Positions 45,517-59,158 of a stretch of DNA of 64,000 nucleotides are shown here, one piece after another; position 1 is the first letter of the stretch, and the number at the start of each line of letters is the position of its first letter. The position numbers were made by a program, and so were the translations under genes. This DNA is from Levilactobacillus namurensis DSM 19117 (lineage in GTDB: Bacteria > Bacillota > Bacilli > Lactobacillales > Lactobacillaceae): assembly GCF_001434785.1 (NCBI RefSeq), contig NZ_AZDT01000016.1, forward strand, positions 1 through 64,000, given 5' to 3'. Under the pieces are notes generated by a model. It was not told the DNA's origin and did not search any database. It saw nothing but the letters and a program-made list of their open reading frames with translations.

Positions 45517-46722
45517 TTATTTGAATGACTCGTTACGACTAAACATGTAACTCTTATAATGATACCGCATTGACATGATTAGTCCAATCCCAATCAGATT
45601 TCCAATTAGGGCCGACCCCCCTTGACTCACGAAGGGCAACGGAATCCCCGTTAGTGGCAAAAGTCCGATACTCATCCCAATGTTTTCGAAAACGTGGAAG
45701 AGAATCATCATAATAACCCCGGTTGAGATGTACGCGTAGAAGACGTTCTTGGTATCGAACGTGACCCGAATCATTTGGTAAATCAATAAGAAGTAAAGGA
45801 AAATCAGCACACAACCGCCAATGAACCCAAAGTTCTCCCCAATGACTGAGAAAATCATATCGGATTCACGCACCGGCACGTAGACGTGAGAAACGTTGAA
45901 ACCCGTCCCGAAGATGCCACCGGAACCAACAGCTTTCATACTCTGCCAGAGTTGATACCCCTGGTTGGACGTATCAGCGGACGGATGGAGCCACGTATCG
46001 ACCCGAGCGAATTGGTAAGCCTGAAAACCGACCTTTTCCAAGATCTTCCGGCCCATGGTCGTCGTTACTAGGGCGAGCACCCCACTACCGCCGACCCCTA
46101 AGGCAATCATCGCTGGTGCCAGGATCTTCCAAGTAATCCCCGAAACTAAGATGACACCCCCCGCAATCGCGAAGAACACCAACATGGTCCCAAAGTCGTT
46201 TTGCATCTTCAAAGCGACGGCGACCGGTAACGTCCACAAAATGATCTTACCGATTAACCGGAAATCCGAGTTAACCGTATGAAACGGAAAATTATTATTA
46301 TGATCCGCCACAACTCGCGCCAGCATCAGGATAAACGCCGGCTTCATGACTTCGGAGGGTTGGAAGGTCAACGGTCCAATCGCAAACCAACTCTTGGCCC
46401 CCGTACTAGCATAGTAGGACCGACTGTAGAAGACCCACACGGAGAACAGGAGAAACAGCCCAATCCCGTAGAGCAACGGGGCCACCTTCCACAGCTGTTC
46501 CGAGTCAAATTGCATAATGATCACGATCGCAATCGTCCCAATGATGTACCATACCAGTTGGGAAACCACGGCGGATGTAATACTCGTTGCACTAGAATCA
46601 TGCGTCGCCGCAACGTAAATCGACGCGAGACCAATCAAGGCCAACATTAAGACACAGAAGATGATTCCCCAGTCAATTCGCGAGTCGGTCTCATCTGGTT
46701 GTCTGGTCGCATTCTTTGCCAC
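45517..46722 (-). CDS. rodA: Peptidoglycan glycosyltransferase RodA (FtsW/RodA/SpoVE family)
   Basis: Polytopic lipid II polymerase of the elongation complex. About ten membrane helices; family motifs include AKSWFAIGPLTFQPSEVMKPAF, the catalytic Asp region (ARVDTWLHPSAD) and LPLTGIPLPFVSQGGSA. 401 aa. The ATG follows a GGAGAAA site. Its neighbours are yidD, DUF2969 and the second mreB, which together with mreCD suggests an elongation role (RodA) rather than septal FtsW. Confidence 0.93.
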   Translation of the reverse strand: MAKNATRQPDETDSRIDWGIIFCVLMLALIGLASIYVAATHDSSATSITSAVVSQLVWYIIGTIAIVIIMQFDSEQLWKVAPLLYGIGLFLLFSVWVFYSRSYYASTGAKSWFAIGPLTFQPSEVMKPAFILMLARVVADHNNNFPFHTVNSDFRLIGKIILWTLPVAVALKMQNDFGTMLVFFAIAGGVILVSGITWKILAPAMIALGVGGSGVLALVTTTMGRKILEKVGFQAYQFARVDTWLHPSADTSNQGYQLWQSMKAVGSGGIFGTGFNVSHVYVPVRESDMIFSVIGENFGFIGGCVLIFLYFLLIYQMIRVTFDTKNVFYAYISTGVIMMILFHVFENIGMSIGLLPLTGIPLPFVSQGGSALIGNLIGIGLIMSMRYHYKSYMFSRNESFK

Positions 46723-46798
46723 AATCGATTTCTCCTTAATCCTAAAAATTGTCTCGTTGAGCTGGTAAGCTCTGCCGAGTACTCAATAAGTCTATTAT

Positions 46799-46836
46799 AA
46801 AGGCCGAAGGGAACAGGTCTGTTCCGCTCCGGCCAA
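46799..46836 (-). terminator. Terminator after DUF2969 gene
   Basis: Stem GGCCGGAGCGGAACA / TGTTCCCTTCGGCC (few mismatches) followed by TTTATAATAG on the minus strand. The same AT tract may provide the rodA promoter. Confidence 0.7.
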
Positions 46837-46851
46837 TTTTACCAAAAATTA

Positions 46852-47076
46852 TTAACCCTGGTGCAGATGGTAATCCCGCAACAGTAATTCGACCCCTTCG
46901 TCAATGGTCTTGACGCGGTAGACATCCCCGTCCGTTAGTTGGGCTTCAAACCGATCTTCTACTGGCTTGACCGTTCCAATCGTGTCATCCCCGATTTTAA
47001 GAGCAGACACCGTGGTGCCGTCAGATTGTTTTTGTTCGTCCACCGTCACTTGGACAGATTTTTCTCGTTTACTCAT
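46852..47076 (-). CDS. DUF2969 family protein
   Basis: 74 aa cytoplasmic protein found mainly in Lactobacillales; function unknown. Recognised from the pattern KSVQVTVDE...GDDTIGTVKPVEDRF...VYRVKTIDEGVELLLRDYHLH. A short beta-rich fold is likely. The ATG follows AAGGAG. It is 13 bases after yidD in the mreB-yidD-DUF2969 run and is followed by a terminator. Confidence 0.87.
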   Translation of the reverse strand: MSKREKSVQVTVDEQKQSDGTTVSALKIGDDTIGTVKPVEDRFEAQLTDGDVYRVKTIDEGVELLLRDYHLHQG

Positions 47077-47088
47077 GCCAACGCTCCT

Positions 47089-47385
47089 TCATTTAGTTGT
47101 GGATTGCTTGTCATCCAGTTGCATTGCTTGTCGATAGGCCTTTTCAGCCACCACGTTGCGCCGCAAGGTGAAGTGATCCGGAACGGGATCGACCCCACCG
47201 TGAACAAAGGGGTGGCACCGTAAGATACGTGCTAACCCCATCAGGCCACCTTTTAAGGCACCATGCTTCGCCAGTGCCTGCAACATATAAGTTGAACAGG
47301 TCGGATAATAGCGACAGGTCGGCGGAAAGAGTGGTGAAATCCACCGCTGATATCCGCGAACCATCATCATTAAGAATCGACGCAC
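47089..47385 (-). CDS. yidD: Membrane protein insertion efficiency factor YidD
   Basis: 98 aa. The family motif is complete: [24 protein letters not shown], with the conserved CRYYPTCS. The chosen start is GTG at 47385, 5 bases after GGGGGTG; the frame back to 47406 (TTG) would overlap the mreB stop. YidD aids YidC-mediated insertion. yidC is not in this window. It lies immediately after mreB. Confidence 0.93.
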   Translation of the reverse strand: MRRFLMMMVRGYQRWISPLFPPTCRYYPTCSTYMLQALAKHGALKGGLMGLARILRCHPFVHGGVDPVPDHFTLRRNVVAEKAYRQAMQLDDKQSTTK

Positions 47386-47406
47386 ACGGCCACCCCCTTG
47401 GCTCAC

Positions 47407-48411
47407 CTAGTTGTTTTGCTTAGCGACTTTCGTGTTCATGTGTTCCAATAAGACGCCGGCTCCCTTAGCCACGTTATCCAAAGGATCCTCGGAAATAATG
47501 ACGGGAACCGTCAACCGTTCGGAGAAGAGCTTGTCGATACCATCCAACAACGCTCCGCCACCGGTCAACATGATTCCCCGGTCGATAATGTCCGCTGCCA
47601 ATTCTGGTGGCGTAGTTTCCAAGACCGCCATGGCCGCTGAAACGATCTGTTCCACCGAATCATGGATGGCTTCTTCAACTTCTGCCGCCGTAATGGTTTC
47701 TTCCGTTGGCATCCCCGAAACGGAGTCCCGGCCCCGAACAGCCATGGTCTTCTTCTCGTTATCAGGTTCTGGATAGGCCGTTCCGATCTTAATCTTAATG
47801 GTTTCGGCCGTCCGTTCCCCCACGATAAGATTGTGCTTGTGTTTGAGGTAGTTGACGATTTCACTGTTCATCCGGTCACCGGCCACGCGAATGGACTGGC
47901 TCGCAACAATATCACCCAAGGACAGGATGGCAATGTCACTGGTTCCCCCACCCATGTCGATCACCATGTTACCACTAGGCTTGAAGATGTCCATCCCCGC
48001 GCCCAAGGCCGCAACTTTAGGTTCTTCTTCCAGATAAACCTTCGCTCCACCGGACTTTTCGGCTGCTTGAATAATCGCCTTCCGTTCGATTTCCGTAATA
48101 TTCGTTGGCGCACAAATCATGATGTTAGGCTTGGATAAGAAACCCTTCACACTTAATTTGTTGATAAAGTAGGAGAGCATGGCTTCGGTAATATCAAAGT
48201 CGGAAATAACGCCGTCCTTAAGGGGCCGAATCGCGCGAATGTTGCCGGGAGTCCGACCAACCATCCGGTATGCTTCGGAACCCACCGCTAACACTTTATC
48301 GGTCTTCGTATCAATCGCAACCACTGATGGTTCGTTCAATACGATACCCTTACCGACTACGTAAATTAAAACATTCGCAGTCCCCAAATCAATCCCAATG
48401 TCTTTCGCCAT
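47407..48411 (-). CDS. mbl: MreB-family actin homologue, second paralogue (Mbl-like)
   Basis: 334 aa. Phosphate motifs [14 protein letters not shown] and VIDMGGGTSDIAILS and the adenosine motif [12 protein letters not shown] are intact. It starts [14 protein letters not shown], without the hydrophobic MFG start of the mreBCD copy. The position after murA and DUF1146 and before rodA matches mbl in Bacillus (atp-murA-mbl region). Assignment to Mbl rather than MreBH rests on this synteny. Confidence 0.93.
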   Translation of the reverse strand: MAKDIGIDLGTANVLIYVVGKGIVLNEPSVVAIDTKTDKVLAVGSEAYRMVGRTPGNIRAIRPLKDGVISDFDITEAMLSYFINKLSVKGFLSKPNIMICAPTNITEIERKAIIQAAEKSGGAKVYLEEEPKVAALGAGMDIFKPSGNMVIDMGGGTSDIAILSLGDIVASQSIRVAGDRMNSEIVNYLKHKHNLIVGERTAETIKIKIGTAYPEPDNEKKTMAVRGRDSVSGMPTEETITAAEVEEAIHDSVEQIVSAAMAVLETTPPELAADIIDRGIMLTGGGALLDGIDKLFSERLTVPVIISEDPLDNVAKGAGVLLEHMNTKVAKQNN

Positions 48412-48502
48412 ACTTTTGAATCCTCCTGATTTTAGATGCCAATTTTCAACGTTTCATTATACCACAATCCACGTAAACTCTAAATGGTTTGCTAAACCAA
48501 AT

Positions 48503-48524
48503 AAAAAGGTGGCTTGATGCCACC
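48503..48524 (-). terminator. Terminator after murA
   Basis: Perfect stem GGTGGC / GCCACC with a 5-base loop, then TTTTTATTTGG on the minus strand. Confidence 0.87.
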
Positions 48525-48540
48525 CCTTTAGGTTTCAACG

Positions 48541-49854
48541 TTAGACTTCGTTATCGACCCGGGCATTCTTCAACACCACGGCGTCATTATCCGGAACCGA
48601 GATCCGCTTGATCTCTGCCCCCAGTGCTGCGAGTTTCTTATGGAAATCGTAGTACCCTCGGTCTAAGTACTTTAAATTCGTGACTTGCGTGTAGCCATCT
48701 GCGACCAGCCCAGCCAAAACTAGCGCCGCGGCAGCCCGTAGATCCGTTGCTGCGACCTCGGCCCCGTTAAAGTCGGTCGGCCCATGCATGACCACCGTCT
48801 GACCATTGATCTGGAATTGGGCATTCATCCGCCGCAATTCCTCCAGATGCATAAACCGATTCTCGAAGACGGTCTCGGTCATGGTACTGGTCCCCTTAGC
48901 GGCCAGCTGTAAAATCGTCATCTGCGGCTGCATATCCGTAGGGAAACCGGGATACGGCAAGGTCTTAACGTCCGTTGGTGCGAGTTCATCGGGTCCGATA
49001 ACCCGAACTCCCGCTGGCTCATCCATGACCTGCGCACCCATTTCTTGCAACTTGGAGATCAAAGGCTTGTTATGTTCAACAATCCCGTCCTTGATCAACA
49101 CGTTTCCACGGGTCAACGCAGCAGCTACCATGAAGGTCCCCGCCTCGATGCGGTCTTGAACCACACTGTGGTCCGTCCCGTGCATCGCAGCAACCCCATC
49201 GATACGCAACGTTTCCGTACCCGCACCGCGAACATGCGCACCCATCTTATTCAAGACGTTAGCCAAGTCTACGATTTCTGGTTCCCGGGCGACGTTATCG
49301 ATCACCGTGGTCCCTTGCGCCAGGCAGGCCGCCATCATGATGTTCTGGGTCGCCCCAACGCTAGGGAAGTCCAAGTAGATGTGCGCACCGGTCAGGTGGT
49401 CGGCAAACGCTTCAACGAACCCATCATGCTGTTCGATCCGCGCACCTAGGGCTTCTAAACCCTTCAGATGAAGGTCAATCGGTCGTGTCCCAATGGCACA
49501 ACCCCCTGGTAAGGCGACCCGGGCATGCCCTAACCGCGCCAGTAAGGGACCCATCACCACGATCGAAGCACGCATCTTCGACACGTACTCAAACGGCGCC
49601 TCACTCGAAAGCTGCTTGGTCGCGTCAATCGTAATCGCACGCTTGGCCTCATCAAAGTCGACCCGCAGGTTCAAGAACCGCAGAACTTTGTTCATTGTAT
49701 AAACGTCAGATAGAACCGGAACATTTGTTAAATGCGTGATCCCTTCACTCGCCAGAATTGATGCCGCTAAAATTGGTAAAACGGCATTCTTGGCGCCTTC
49801 GATTTGGACCTCACCCGTTAAACGGTTCCCACCATGAACAACGATTTTTTCCAT
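48541..49854 (-). CDS. murA: UDP-N-acetylglucosamine 1-carboxyvinyltransferase
   Basis: First committed enzyme of peptidoglycan synthesis: transfers enolpyruvyl to UDP-GlcNAc. Catalytic Lys-Asn are K22-N23 (GAKNAVLP). The active-site cysteine is C119 in [11 protein letters not shown], so it is of the fosfomycin-sensitive type. 437 aa. The ATG follows TGGAGG. It lies 28 bases after the DUF1146 gene. Firmicutes often have a second copy (murAB), which is not in this window. Confidence 0.96.
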   Translation of the reverse strand: MEKIVVHGGNRLTGEVQIEGAKNAVLPILAASILASEGITHLTNVPVLSDVYTMNKVLRFLNLRVDFDEAKRAITIDATKQLSSEAPFEYVSKMRASIVVMGPLLARLGHARVALPGGCAIGTRPIDLHLKGLEALGARIEQHDGFVEAFADHLTGAHIYLDFPSVGATQNIMMAACLAQGTTVIDNVAREPEIVDLANVLNKMGAHVRGAGTETLRIDGVAAMHGTDHSVVQDRIEAGTFMVAAALTRGNVLIKDGIVEHNKPLISKLQEMGAQVMDEPAGVRVIGPDELAPTDVKTLPYPGFPTDMQPQMTILQLAAKGTSTMTETVFENRFMHLEELRRMNAQFQINGQTVVMHGPTDFNGAEVAATDLRAAAALVLAGLVADGYTQVTNLKYLDRGYYDFHKKLAALGAEIKRISVPDNDAVVLKNARVDNEV

Positions 49855-49882
49855 GGGATACCTCCAAAAATATTTTATACGT

Positions 49883-50113
49883 CTACCGTACCAGGTAGCC
49901 TAGATTACGAACATTGTTAATGAAGTCCAAAAAGAATGAGCTACAGCCAAAGCCAATTGCGACCGCTAACATGACGATCAGTACGCGTGACTGCCGCGGA
50001 TAAAAGGTCATCAATCGCTCAATATGCAGCGCTGAAATAGCCCAAAAAGCTAGCGCAATAAAGAACAAGTGACTGATAATCGTTAAAATTCCTTGCATCC
50101 CGATTAGTTTCAT
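49883..50113 (-). CDS. DUF1146 (YwzB-like) membrane protein
   Basis: 76 aa from ATG at 50113. Two membrane helices (about 10-27 and 42-62) separated by the conserved [18 protein letters not shown] loop. DUF1146 is conserved between the atp operon and murA in Firmicutes; function unknown. An ATG three codons earlier lies too close to the AAGGG ribosome site. The ~200 bases to atpC hold only the atpC terminator. Confidence 0.88.
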   Translation of the reverse strand: MKLIGMQGILTIISHLFFIALAFWAISALHIERLMTFYPRQSRVLIVMLAVAIGFGCSSFFLDFINNVRNLGYLVR

Positions 50114-50254
50114 CGACTCCATCCCTTCTGAACATTCTCATTAACTATAGCATATTTCTTAGGACTTGTCCCCGTGATTCCCGTAAAATCGGCCGTTGTA
50201 ATATTACATTTACTAATGAATCCCGAACTCGTTAAGGACCTCCTTATCTAGGTA

Positions 50255-50290
50255 TAAAAAAATAGCAACCCTCAGATGAGAATTGCCATT
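50255..50290 (-). terminator. Terminator of the ATP synthase operon
   Basis: Stem AATGGCAATTCTCA / TGAGGGTTGCTATT (two mismatches) followed by TTTTTTT on the minus strand, past the atpC stop. Confidence 0.85.
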
Positions 50291-50323
50291 AAAAATCCAT
50301 TTATTTAAATGTTAATTTTTTCA

Positions 50324-50743
50324 TTAGTGCTTTGCGACGTTAATCCGGTTAACGGCCCGTCGTAACGCAACTTCAGCCCGTGCTAAGGAGTCCGCATCAT
50401 GCGCCGCTTGCGCTTGCTTGATGGTCTTCTCAGCCCGTTGACGTGCATTTTCCGCCCGGGCGACATCAATGTCGTCTTGACGTTCCGCACTGTCAGCAAC
50501 AATGGTGGCCGTATTGTTCGAGAATTCAAGGAAGCCACCGTTAACGGCAACCTTGTCTTCCGTGTCATCATGCTTGATCCGGACCTCGTCAACTTCCAAA
50601 GAAGTAATGACCGGAACGTGATTTGGCATGATCCCGAGTTGTCCTAATTTCGTGGTGACCACTAAAAAGGTACTCTCGTGTTCATACACGCGACCATCGG
50701 GAGTGACGATACTAACGGATAATACTGATGAATTATCAGCCAA
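50324..50743 (-). CDS. atpC: F1Fo ATP synthase epsilon subunit
   Basis: Rotor stalk subunit that also inhibits ATP hydrolysis. The N-terminal beta sandwich (SVSIVTPDGRVYEHESTFLVVTTKLGQLGIMPNHVPV) and C-terminal helical hairpin (ALRRAVNRINVAK) are complete. 139 aa. Last gene of atpBEFHAGDC, 13 bases after atpD. Confidence 0.96.
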   Translation of the reverse strand: MADNSSVLSVSIVTPDGRVYEHESTFLVVTTKLGQLGIMPNHVPVITSLEVDEVRIKHDDTEDKVAVNGGFLEFSNNTATIVADSAERQDDIDVARAENARQRAEKTIKQAQAAHDADSLARAEVALRRAVNRINVAKH

Positions 50744-50756
50744 TTAGAATCCCTCC

Positions 50757-52178
<1,422 letters not shown>

Positions 52179-52194
52179 TTAATTCCTCCCGTCA

Positions 52195-53094
52195 TTATTT
52201 GTTTAAGGCTTCTTGACCACCGGTAATTTCGGTGATTTCAGTCGTAATCGCGGCTTGACGTGCACGGTTGTAGTGCAGTTGCAACGTTGCGATCAAATCA
52301 TCGGCATTATCAGTAGCGGACTGCATCGCGTTGGTGCTAGATGCATGTTCAGAAGTCTTAGCGTCCAGAATCGCGCCATATACCAAGCTTTCCGCGTACT
52401 GTGGTAGCACGACCTGCAGCACTTCTGCTTCAGAAGGCTCCGTGTCATACTCCGCCGTTAACGGCTTAGTTGGCGTATCGTTGGCTGCATCAGTGGTCAG
52501 GGTTTCCTTATCCACTGGGAGCATCTTTTCAGCCCGGAACCGGGATGAAATCCGGTTAACAAAGTGGTTGTAGCAAACAAAGAGTTCATCGAACACTTGG
52601 TTATCGAACATCGTGGTAACCGTCTTGACGATTTCCCGAACTTCATTGAATTCAGGAACGTCGCTAACGCCACGGTATTCGTAAGCCACATTGACTCCCC
52701 GGTGCTTATAGAAATCTGCACCCGTCCCACCAACGGCTAACACCATGTAGTCGTCGGGGTTCGGCGTCCGCTTGTCGATAAACCGGTTGGCATCGCGGAG
52801 GACACTACTATTGTAGCTTCCCACCATGCCCCGGTCAGAGGTAATCACCAAGTAGGCAGTTTTCTTAACTGGACGATCTGACTGCAGGTTGCTTGAGGAA
52901 TTATCCAACAGATGAGACTGCGAAAGGTGCATCACGACTGCCTTTACCTTTGACACGTAGTCTTGGTAGCCGGTCGCGTGTTTCTGAATCTTGTTTAACT
53001 TCGCCGTCGAAACCATATGCATGGCCGCCGTAATTTGGCGGGTAGCCTTGGTCGAGTTAATCCGACGTTGAACGTCATGAATCGATTCAGCCAT
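52195..53094 (-). CDS. atpG: F1Fo ATP synthase gamma subunit
   Basis: Central rotor of F1. Terminal helices are conserved: [29 protein letters not shown] at the N-terminus and [27 protein letters not shown] at the C-terminus. 299 aa. A middle insertion ([15 protein letters not shown], and [22 protein letters not shown]) makes it slightly longer than in Bacillus (~287). Confidence 0.97.
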   Translation of the reverse strand: MAESIHDVQRRINSTKATRQITAAMHMVSTAKLNKIQKHATGYQDYVSKVKAVVMHLSQSHLLDNSSSNLQSDRPVKKTAYLVITSDRGMVGSYNSSVLRDANRFIDKRTPNPDDYMVLAVGGTGADFYKHRGVNVAYEYRGVSDVPEFNEVREIVKTVTTMFDNQVFDELFVCYNHFVNRISSRFRAEKMLPVDKETLTTDAANDTPTKPLTAEYDTEPSEAEVLQVVLPQYAESLVYGAILDAKTSEHASSTNAMQSATDNADDLIATLQLHYNRARQAAITTEITEITGGQEALNK

Positions 53095-53124
53095 TGTTCC
53101 TCACCATCCTTCCTTCAAGCAATC

Positions 53125-54681
<1,557 letters not shown>

Positions 54682-54696
54682 TTACCTACAGATTTT

Positions 54697-55239
54697 TTAT
54701 GACAACAGTTGACGCCGCAACTTGTTGATTTTCGTCTTAAGACTCCCATCAAGGATCATCCCGGCAGATTGAACCACAACACCGCCAATGATCGTTGGGT
54801 CGACCTGACTGTCTAAAATAACTTTCTGAGCGCCAACCCGTTGCGCATAGGCTGCCGCAATCTTATCTTTCTGTTCAGCAGAAAGTTCAATTGCCGTCGT
54901 AACTTGCGCATAAACGGTATGATGCAAATCATCATACAAGCGCTGGAATTGGTCCAGAATGGCAACCATCGCATCCATCCGTCCGTAGTCATACACCATG
55001 TGAATGAGGTTTTGAACGTAAGGCGAAGCTGATTCAGCCAATTGGCTAACCAGTTTCTCGCGATCAGCAGCTTGTAGACTAGCGTCTGAGAGTACAGTAC
55101 CCAATTGTGGGTTGTCCTGGAAGACACGTCGAAGCTCTTGAAGTTCAGGATAAACTGACTCCAATTGGTCTTTTTCGGACAACAATTCAAACAATGCGCG
55201 TGCGTAGCGTTTCGCTACCGTTGTCCTATTAAGACTCAT
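54697..55239 (-). CDS. atpH: F1Fo ATP synthase delta subunit
   Basis: Peripheral-stalk subunit joining b to alpha. 180 aa from ATG at 55239 ([18 protein letters not shown]). This overlaps the atpF stop by 11 bases, suggesting coupled translation; the longer frame to 55272 lies within atpF. The family C-terminus ([33 protein letters not shown]) is clear. Confidence 0.96.
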   Translation of the reverse strand: MSLNRTTVAKRYARALFELLSEKDQLESVYPELQELRRVFQDNPQLGTVLSDASLQAADREKLVSQLAESASPYVQNLIHMVYDYGRMDAMVAILDQFQRLYDDLHHTVYAQVTTAIELSAEQKDKIAAAYAQRVGAQKVILDSQVDPTIIGGVVVQSAGMILDGSLKTKINKLRRQLLS

Positions 55240-55744
55240 GTTGCTTCCCCAACCCTTCAATGTAAGAATCAATCAATGCTTTTTGGTCATCAGCGTTCAA
55301 TTCTCTTTGAATGATCTTGGAAGCAATCTCAATAGATAGGTCCGCAACATCGTCCCGGGCATTGGCCAGCGCGTCTTCACGTTCTTGCGCAATGTCTTTT
55401 TGGGCAGTGGCCTTCAACGTTTGCACGTCCGTTTGGGCTTGCGCTACGATTTGATCACGCTGTTGTTGACCATTGGTCTTGGCAGTTTGCACGATCGTTT
55501 GGGCTTCAGCGTGAGAAGCGTTTAAAGCTTCCTGGCGCTTAGCAACCAAGTTAGCGGCATCCGTCCGAGATTTCTCGGCAGAGTCGATATCGTTGGCAAT
55601 CTTATCTGACCGGTCTTGCATCATCTTAGTGACAGGCTTCCAAGCAAAGATCTTGATCAACCACATCAACAGTAAGAAGCAGACGATGTAGAACAACGAG
55701 TCACCGAAGTACAGCGTTTGACCAGCTACTAAATGTGAGAGCAT
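55229..55744 (-). CDS. atpF: F1Fo ATP synthase subunit b
   Basis: Peripheral stalk. N-terminal membrane helix (about residues 14-34: [20 protein letters not shown]) followed by a long charged coiled coil. 171 aa. One copy only, as expected for a homodimeric b in Firmicutes. Confidence 0.96.
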   Translation of the reverse strand: MLSHLVAGQTLYFGDSLFYIVCFLLLMWLIKIFAWKPVTKMMQDRSDKIANDIDSAEKSRTDAANLVAKRQEALNASHAEAQTIVQTAKTNGQQQRDQIVAQAQTDVQTLKATAQKDIAQEREDALANARDDVADLSIEIASKIIQRELNADDQKALIDSYIEGLGKQHES

Positions 55745-55790
55745 CTATTGACACCTCCTTTTACTGTCAAATAACTGAGAAATAAGTGAA

Positions 55791-56755
<965 letters not shown>

Positions 56756-56884
56756 CGAATATCACCTCTTTTCAACACTATATGGACGTAACTGCTAAGA
56801 GACAAAAACTGGCCTAACCAGCTTGCCATCCGAGAAATTACGGAATAGTGAACGAAGCGAGCGCTCCATTCAAATACACTGGAA

Positions 56885-56890
56885 ATCATA
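56885..56890 (-). promoter_or_regulatory. Promoter (extended -10) of the ATP synthase operon
   Basis: TGG-TATGAT on the minus strand with a weak -35 (TTGTTT) 17 bp upstream. The leader down to atpB is about 120 bases and includes an imperfect inverted repeat near 56850-56873. In the 350-base gap between upp and atpB I find this promoter, the palindrome at 56983-57000 and the upp terminator. Confidence 0.6.
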
Positions 56891-56982
56891 CCACCAATTC
56901 ACATAAAAAACAAAACAATTTTCCCGAAAATTCCGGGTATTTACTAAGTCCGTCTCCTAGCTAGCTTTACCGTACTACGGGC

Positions 56983-57000
56983 AACGAAACCGGTTTCGTT
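56983..57000. promoter_or_regulatory. 18-bp perfect palindrome upstream of the atp promoter
   Basis: AACGAAACCGGTTTCGTT is perfectly symmetric. Its GAAACCGGTTTC core resembles operators of LacI/GalR-family regulators. It sits about 93 bp upstream of the atp -10 and 106 bp from the upp stop. It does not match the usual CcpA cre (TGNAANCGNWNNCA) well. The regulator is unknown. Confidence 0.6.
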
Positions 57001-57063
57001 CGCTATTTGCGTGCGCAATCAGCCCATTAGTTGACCAGTCAAACAATTGGGTTTCAAATGATA

Positions 57064-57100
57064 ACGAAAGAAGAGACCCGACCAAAGTCGGATCTCCTTT
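57064..57100 (-). terminator. Terminator after upp
   Basis: Stem AAGGAGATCCGAC / GTCGGGTCTCTT (one mismatch plus wobble) with a TTTG loop, then CTTTCG on the minus strand. Confidence 0.75.
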
Positions 57101-57105
57101 AACGT

Positions 57106-57735
57106 TTACTTCGTCCCAAATAACCGGTCACCAGCATCGCCTAGACCAGGTACAATGTAGCCATCTTCATTCAGGTGGTCGTCTAAGGCCGCCGTGTAGA
57201 TGTCAATATCCGGGTGCTTTTCTTGTAGAGCTTTGACCCCTTCTGGTGCTGAAACCAGGCACACGAACTTAATATTCGTCGCGCCACGCTTCTTCAGGGC
57301 ATCGATGGCCATGATGGCGGAACCACCAGTTGCCAACATCGGATCAACTACGAAAACTTGACGTTGATTAATATCCGATGGTAATTTTACAAAATATTCA
57401 TGAGGCTGCAACGTCTTCTCATCCCGGTACATCCCGATGTGTCCGACCTTGGCAGCTGGAATCAGCTCCAAAATGCCATCGACCATGCCAATACCGGCAC
57501 GGAGAATAGGTACAATGGCTACTTTCTTACCAGCGAGTTCCTTAGCGGTCATCTTGGAAACCGGCGTCTCAATTTCCTTGTCCTGTAGCGGCATATCGCG
57601 AGAGACTTCGTAGGCCATTAAAGTTGAGATCTCATTAACGACCTCCCGAAAACTGCGGGTCCCACAGTTTTTGTTACGAATAATCGTCAGCTTGTGTTGA
57701 ATCAGCGGGTGGTCGAGTACTTGAAACTTCCCCAT
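57106..57735 (-). CDS. upp: Uracil phosphoribosyltransferase
   Basis: Salvages uracil to UMP using PRPP. The PRPP-binding motif is [12 protein letters not shown], and the uracil-contact C-terminus [10 protein letters not shown] is present. 209 aa, family length. The ATG follows AAAGGAG. It follows glyA by 93 bases, the usual Firmicute order glyA-upp-atp. Confidence 0.97.
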   Translation of the reverse strand: MGKFQVLDHPLIQHKLTIIRNKNCGTRSFREVVNEISTLMAYEVSRDMPLQDKEIETPVSKMTAKELAGKKVAIVPILRAGIGMVDGILELIPAAKVGHIGMYRDEKTLQPHEYFVKLPSDINQRQVFVVDPMLATGGSAIMAIDALKKRGATNIKFVCLVSAPEGVKALQEKHPDIDIYTAALDDHLNEDGYIVPGLGDAGDRLFGTK

Positions 57736-57828
57736 GAATAAACGCTCCTTTATTATTTCTTACAATTGTACCATTATCTGAGCAAGGATAGTGGTCTTTT
57801 TAGACATGAAATCGTTTTTATCCTAATT

Positions 57829-59070
57829 TTATTGCAGGGCGGTCAGCGGGTGCGCCTGCGTTAACGCATGAACACGCGCCCGAACGTCATTTAAGATAGC
57901 GTCATCAGTTGGATTCAGCACTGTCTTAACAATCAACTCGGCAACCTCACGGGACTCTGCGGCGTTAAAGCCACGCGTCGTGATTGCCGGCGTTCCCAAG
58001 CGAATGCCGGACGTCTTGAATGGACTTAGCGTCTCGTTGGGAATTGATTCCTTATTGGTCGTAATCATTACGCTATCCAATAAGTCTTGGGCTTGCTTCC
58101 CATTCAGCGTGGTCTGTGACAGGTCCAACGTCATCAAATGGTTATCCGTCCCGCCGGAAACCACCCGGACCTTCGGGGCTTCCTTGAAAGCCGCTGCCAT
58201 GGCGTGGGCGTTGTCAATGATCTGCTGGCCATAGATCTTAAAGTCTGGTTGCAGGTCTTCGAAGAACGCCGCAGCCTTCCCGGCAATCACGTGTTCCAAA
58301 GGTCCCCCTTGCGTCCCCGGGAAGACCGCTGAATTAAGCCGCTTAGCGTACTTTTCTTGGGAGAGGATCAAGCCGCCCCGCGGTCCCCGTAACGTCTTGT
58401 GGGTCGTGGTCGTGACCACGTCCGCAATTCCCACGGGACTCGGATGCAGGCCTACCGCAACTAATCCCGCAATGTGGGCCATGTCGACCATCAAGTAGGC
58501 CCCCACTTCATCGGCGATTCGACGGAAAGCTTGCCAATCAATAATCCGCGAGTAAGCCGAAGCTCCCGCCACGATCAGCTGCGGCTTAACGTCTAACGCT
58601 TGTTGCCGAATGGCATCGTAATCCAAGCGTTCCGTCTGCGGGTCCAGCCCGTAACTAAACGTGCGGTAGAGCTTCCCGGAGAAGTTGACCTTAGCACCGT
58701 GTGTCAGGTGGCCCCCGGAATCCAGGCCCATTCCTAGAATCGTGTCGCCCGGCTTAAGAAAGGCCGCATAAACCGCCTGATTAGCCTGCGACCCAGAATG
58801 CGGCTGAACATTAGCGTATTCCGCACCAAAGAGTTGCTTGGCCCGATCGATGGCTAATTGCTCAACCACATCAATGTATTGGGTTCCCCCGTAGTAGCGC
58901 TTGCCAGGATACCCTTCAGCGTACTTATTGGTCAGTACTGACCCTTGGGCAGCCCGAACAGCGGCACTCACAATGTTCTCAGAAGCAATTAATTCAATCG
59001 TGTCTTCTTGACGTTGTTCTTCGTGATGAATCGCGTCCCACAATGCTGGATCTTTTTCTTGATAATTCAA
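57829..59070 (-). CDS. glyA: Serine hydroxymethyltransferase
   Basis: PLP enzyme interconverting serine and glycine with tetrahydrofolate, the main one-carbon source. The PLP-lysine motif is [14 protein letters not shown] (about residue 228). N-terminal [15 protein letters not shown] and [13 protein letters not shown] are conserved. 413 aa. It links to folate chemistry (folC). The ATG follows a GGAGGG site. Confidence 0.97.
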   Translation of the reverse strand: MNYQEKDPALWDAIHHEEQRQEDTIELIASENIVSAAVRAAQGSVLTNKYAEGYPGKRYYGGTQYIDVVEQLAIDRAKQLFGAEYANVQPHSGSQANQAVYAAFLKPGDTILGMGLDSGGHLTHGAKVNFSGKLYRTFSYGLDPQTERLDYDAIRQQALDVKPQLIVAGASAYSRIIDWQAFRRIADEVGAYLMVDMAHIAGLVAVGLHPSPVGIADVVTTTTHKTLRGPRGGLILSQEKYAKRLNSAVFPGTQGGPLEHVIAGKAAAFFEDLQPDFKIYGQQIIDNAHAMAAAFKEAPKVRVVSGGTDNHLMTLDLSQTTLNGKQAQDLLDSVMITTNKESIPNETLSPFKTSGIRLGTPAITTRGFNAAESREVAELIVKTVLNPTDDAILNDVRARVHALTQAHPLTALQ

Positions 59071-59158
59071 AAGCGGTCCCTCCTAAGCTTGAGCGTATTG
59101 CTGGTTATATTTTACCAAACTTTTCGCTCAAGCGGGGAACCGCTTGCTGAAATCCTAT

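Noticed and set aside
47662-48138. 158-codon plus-strand frame
   Set aside because: Antisense to the second mreB; a shadow of conserved codons.
56983-57000. The palindrome as a CcpA cre site
   Set aside because: The core ACCGGT and flanks do not fit the cre consensus well enough; kept as an unassigned operator candidate.
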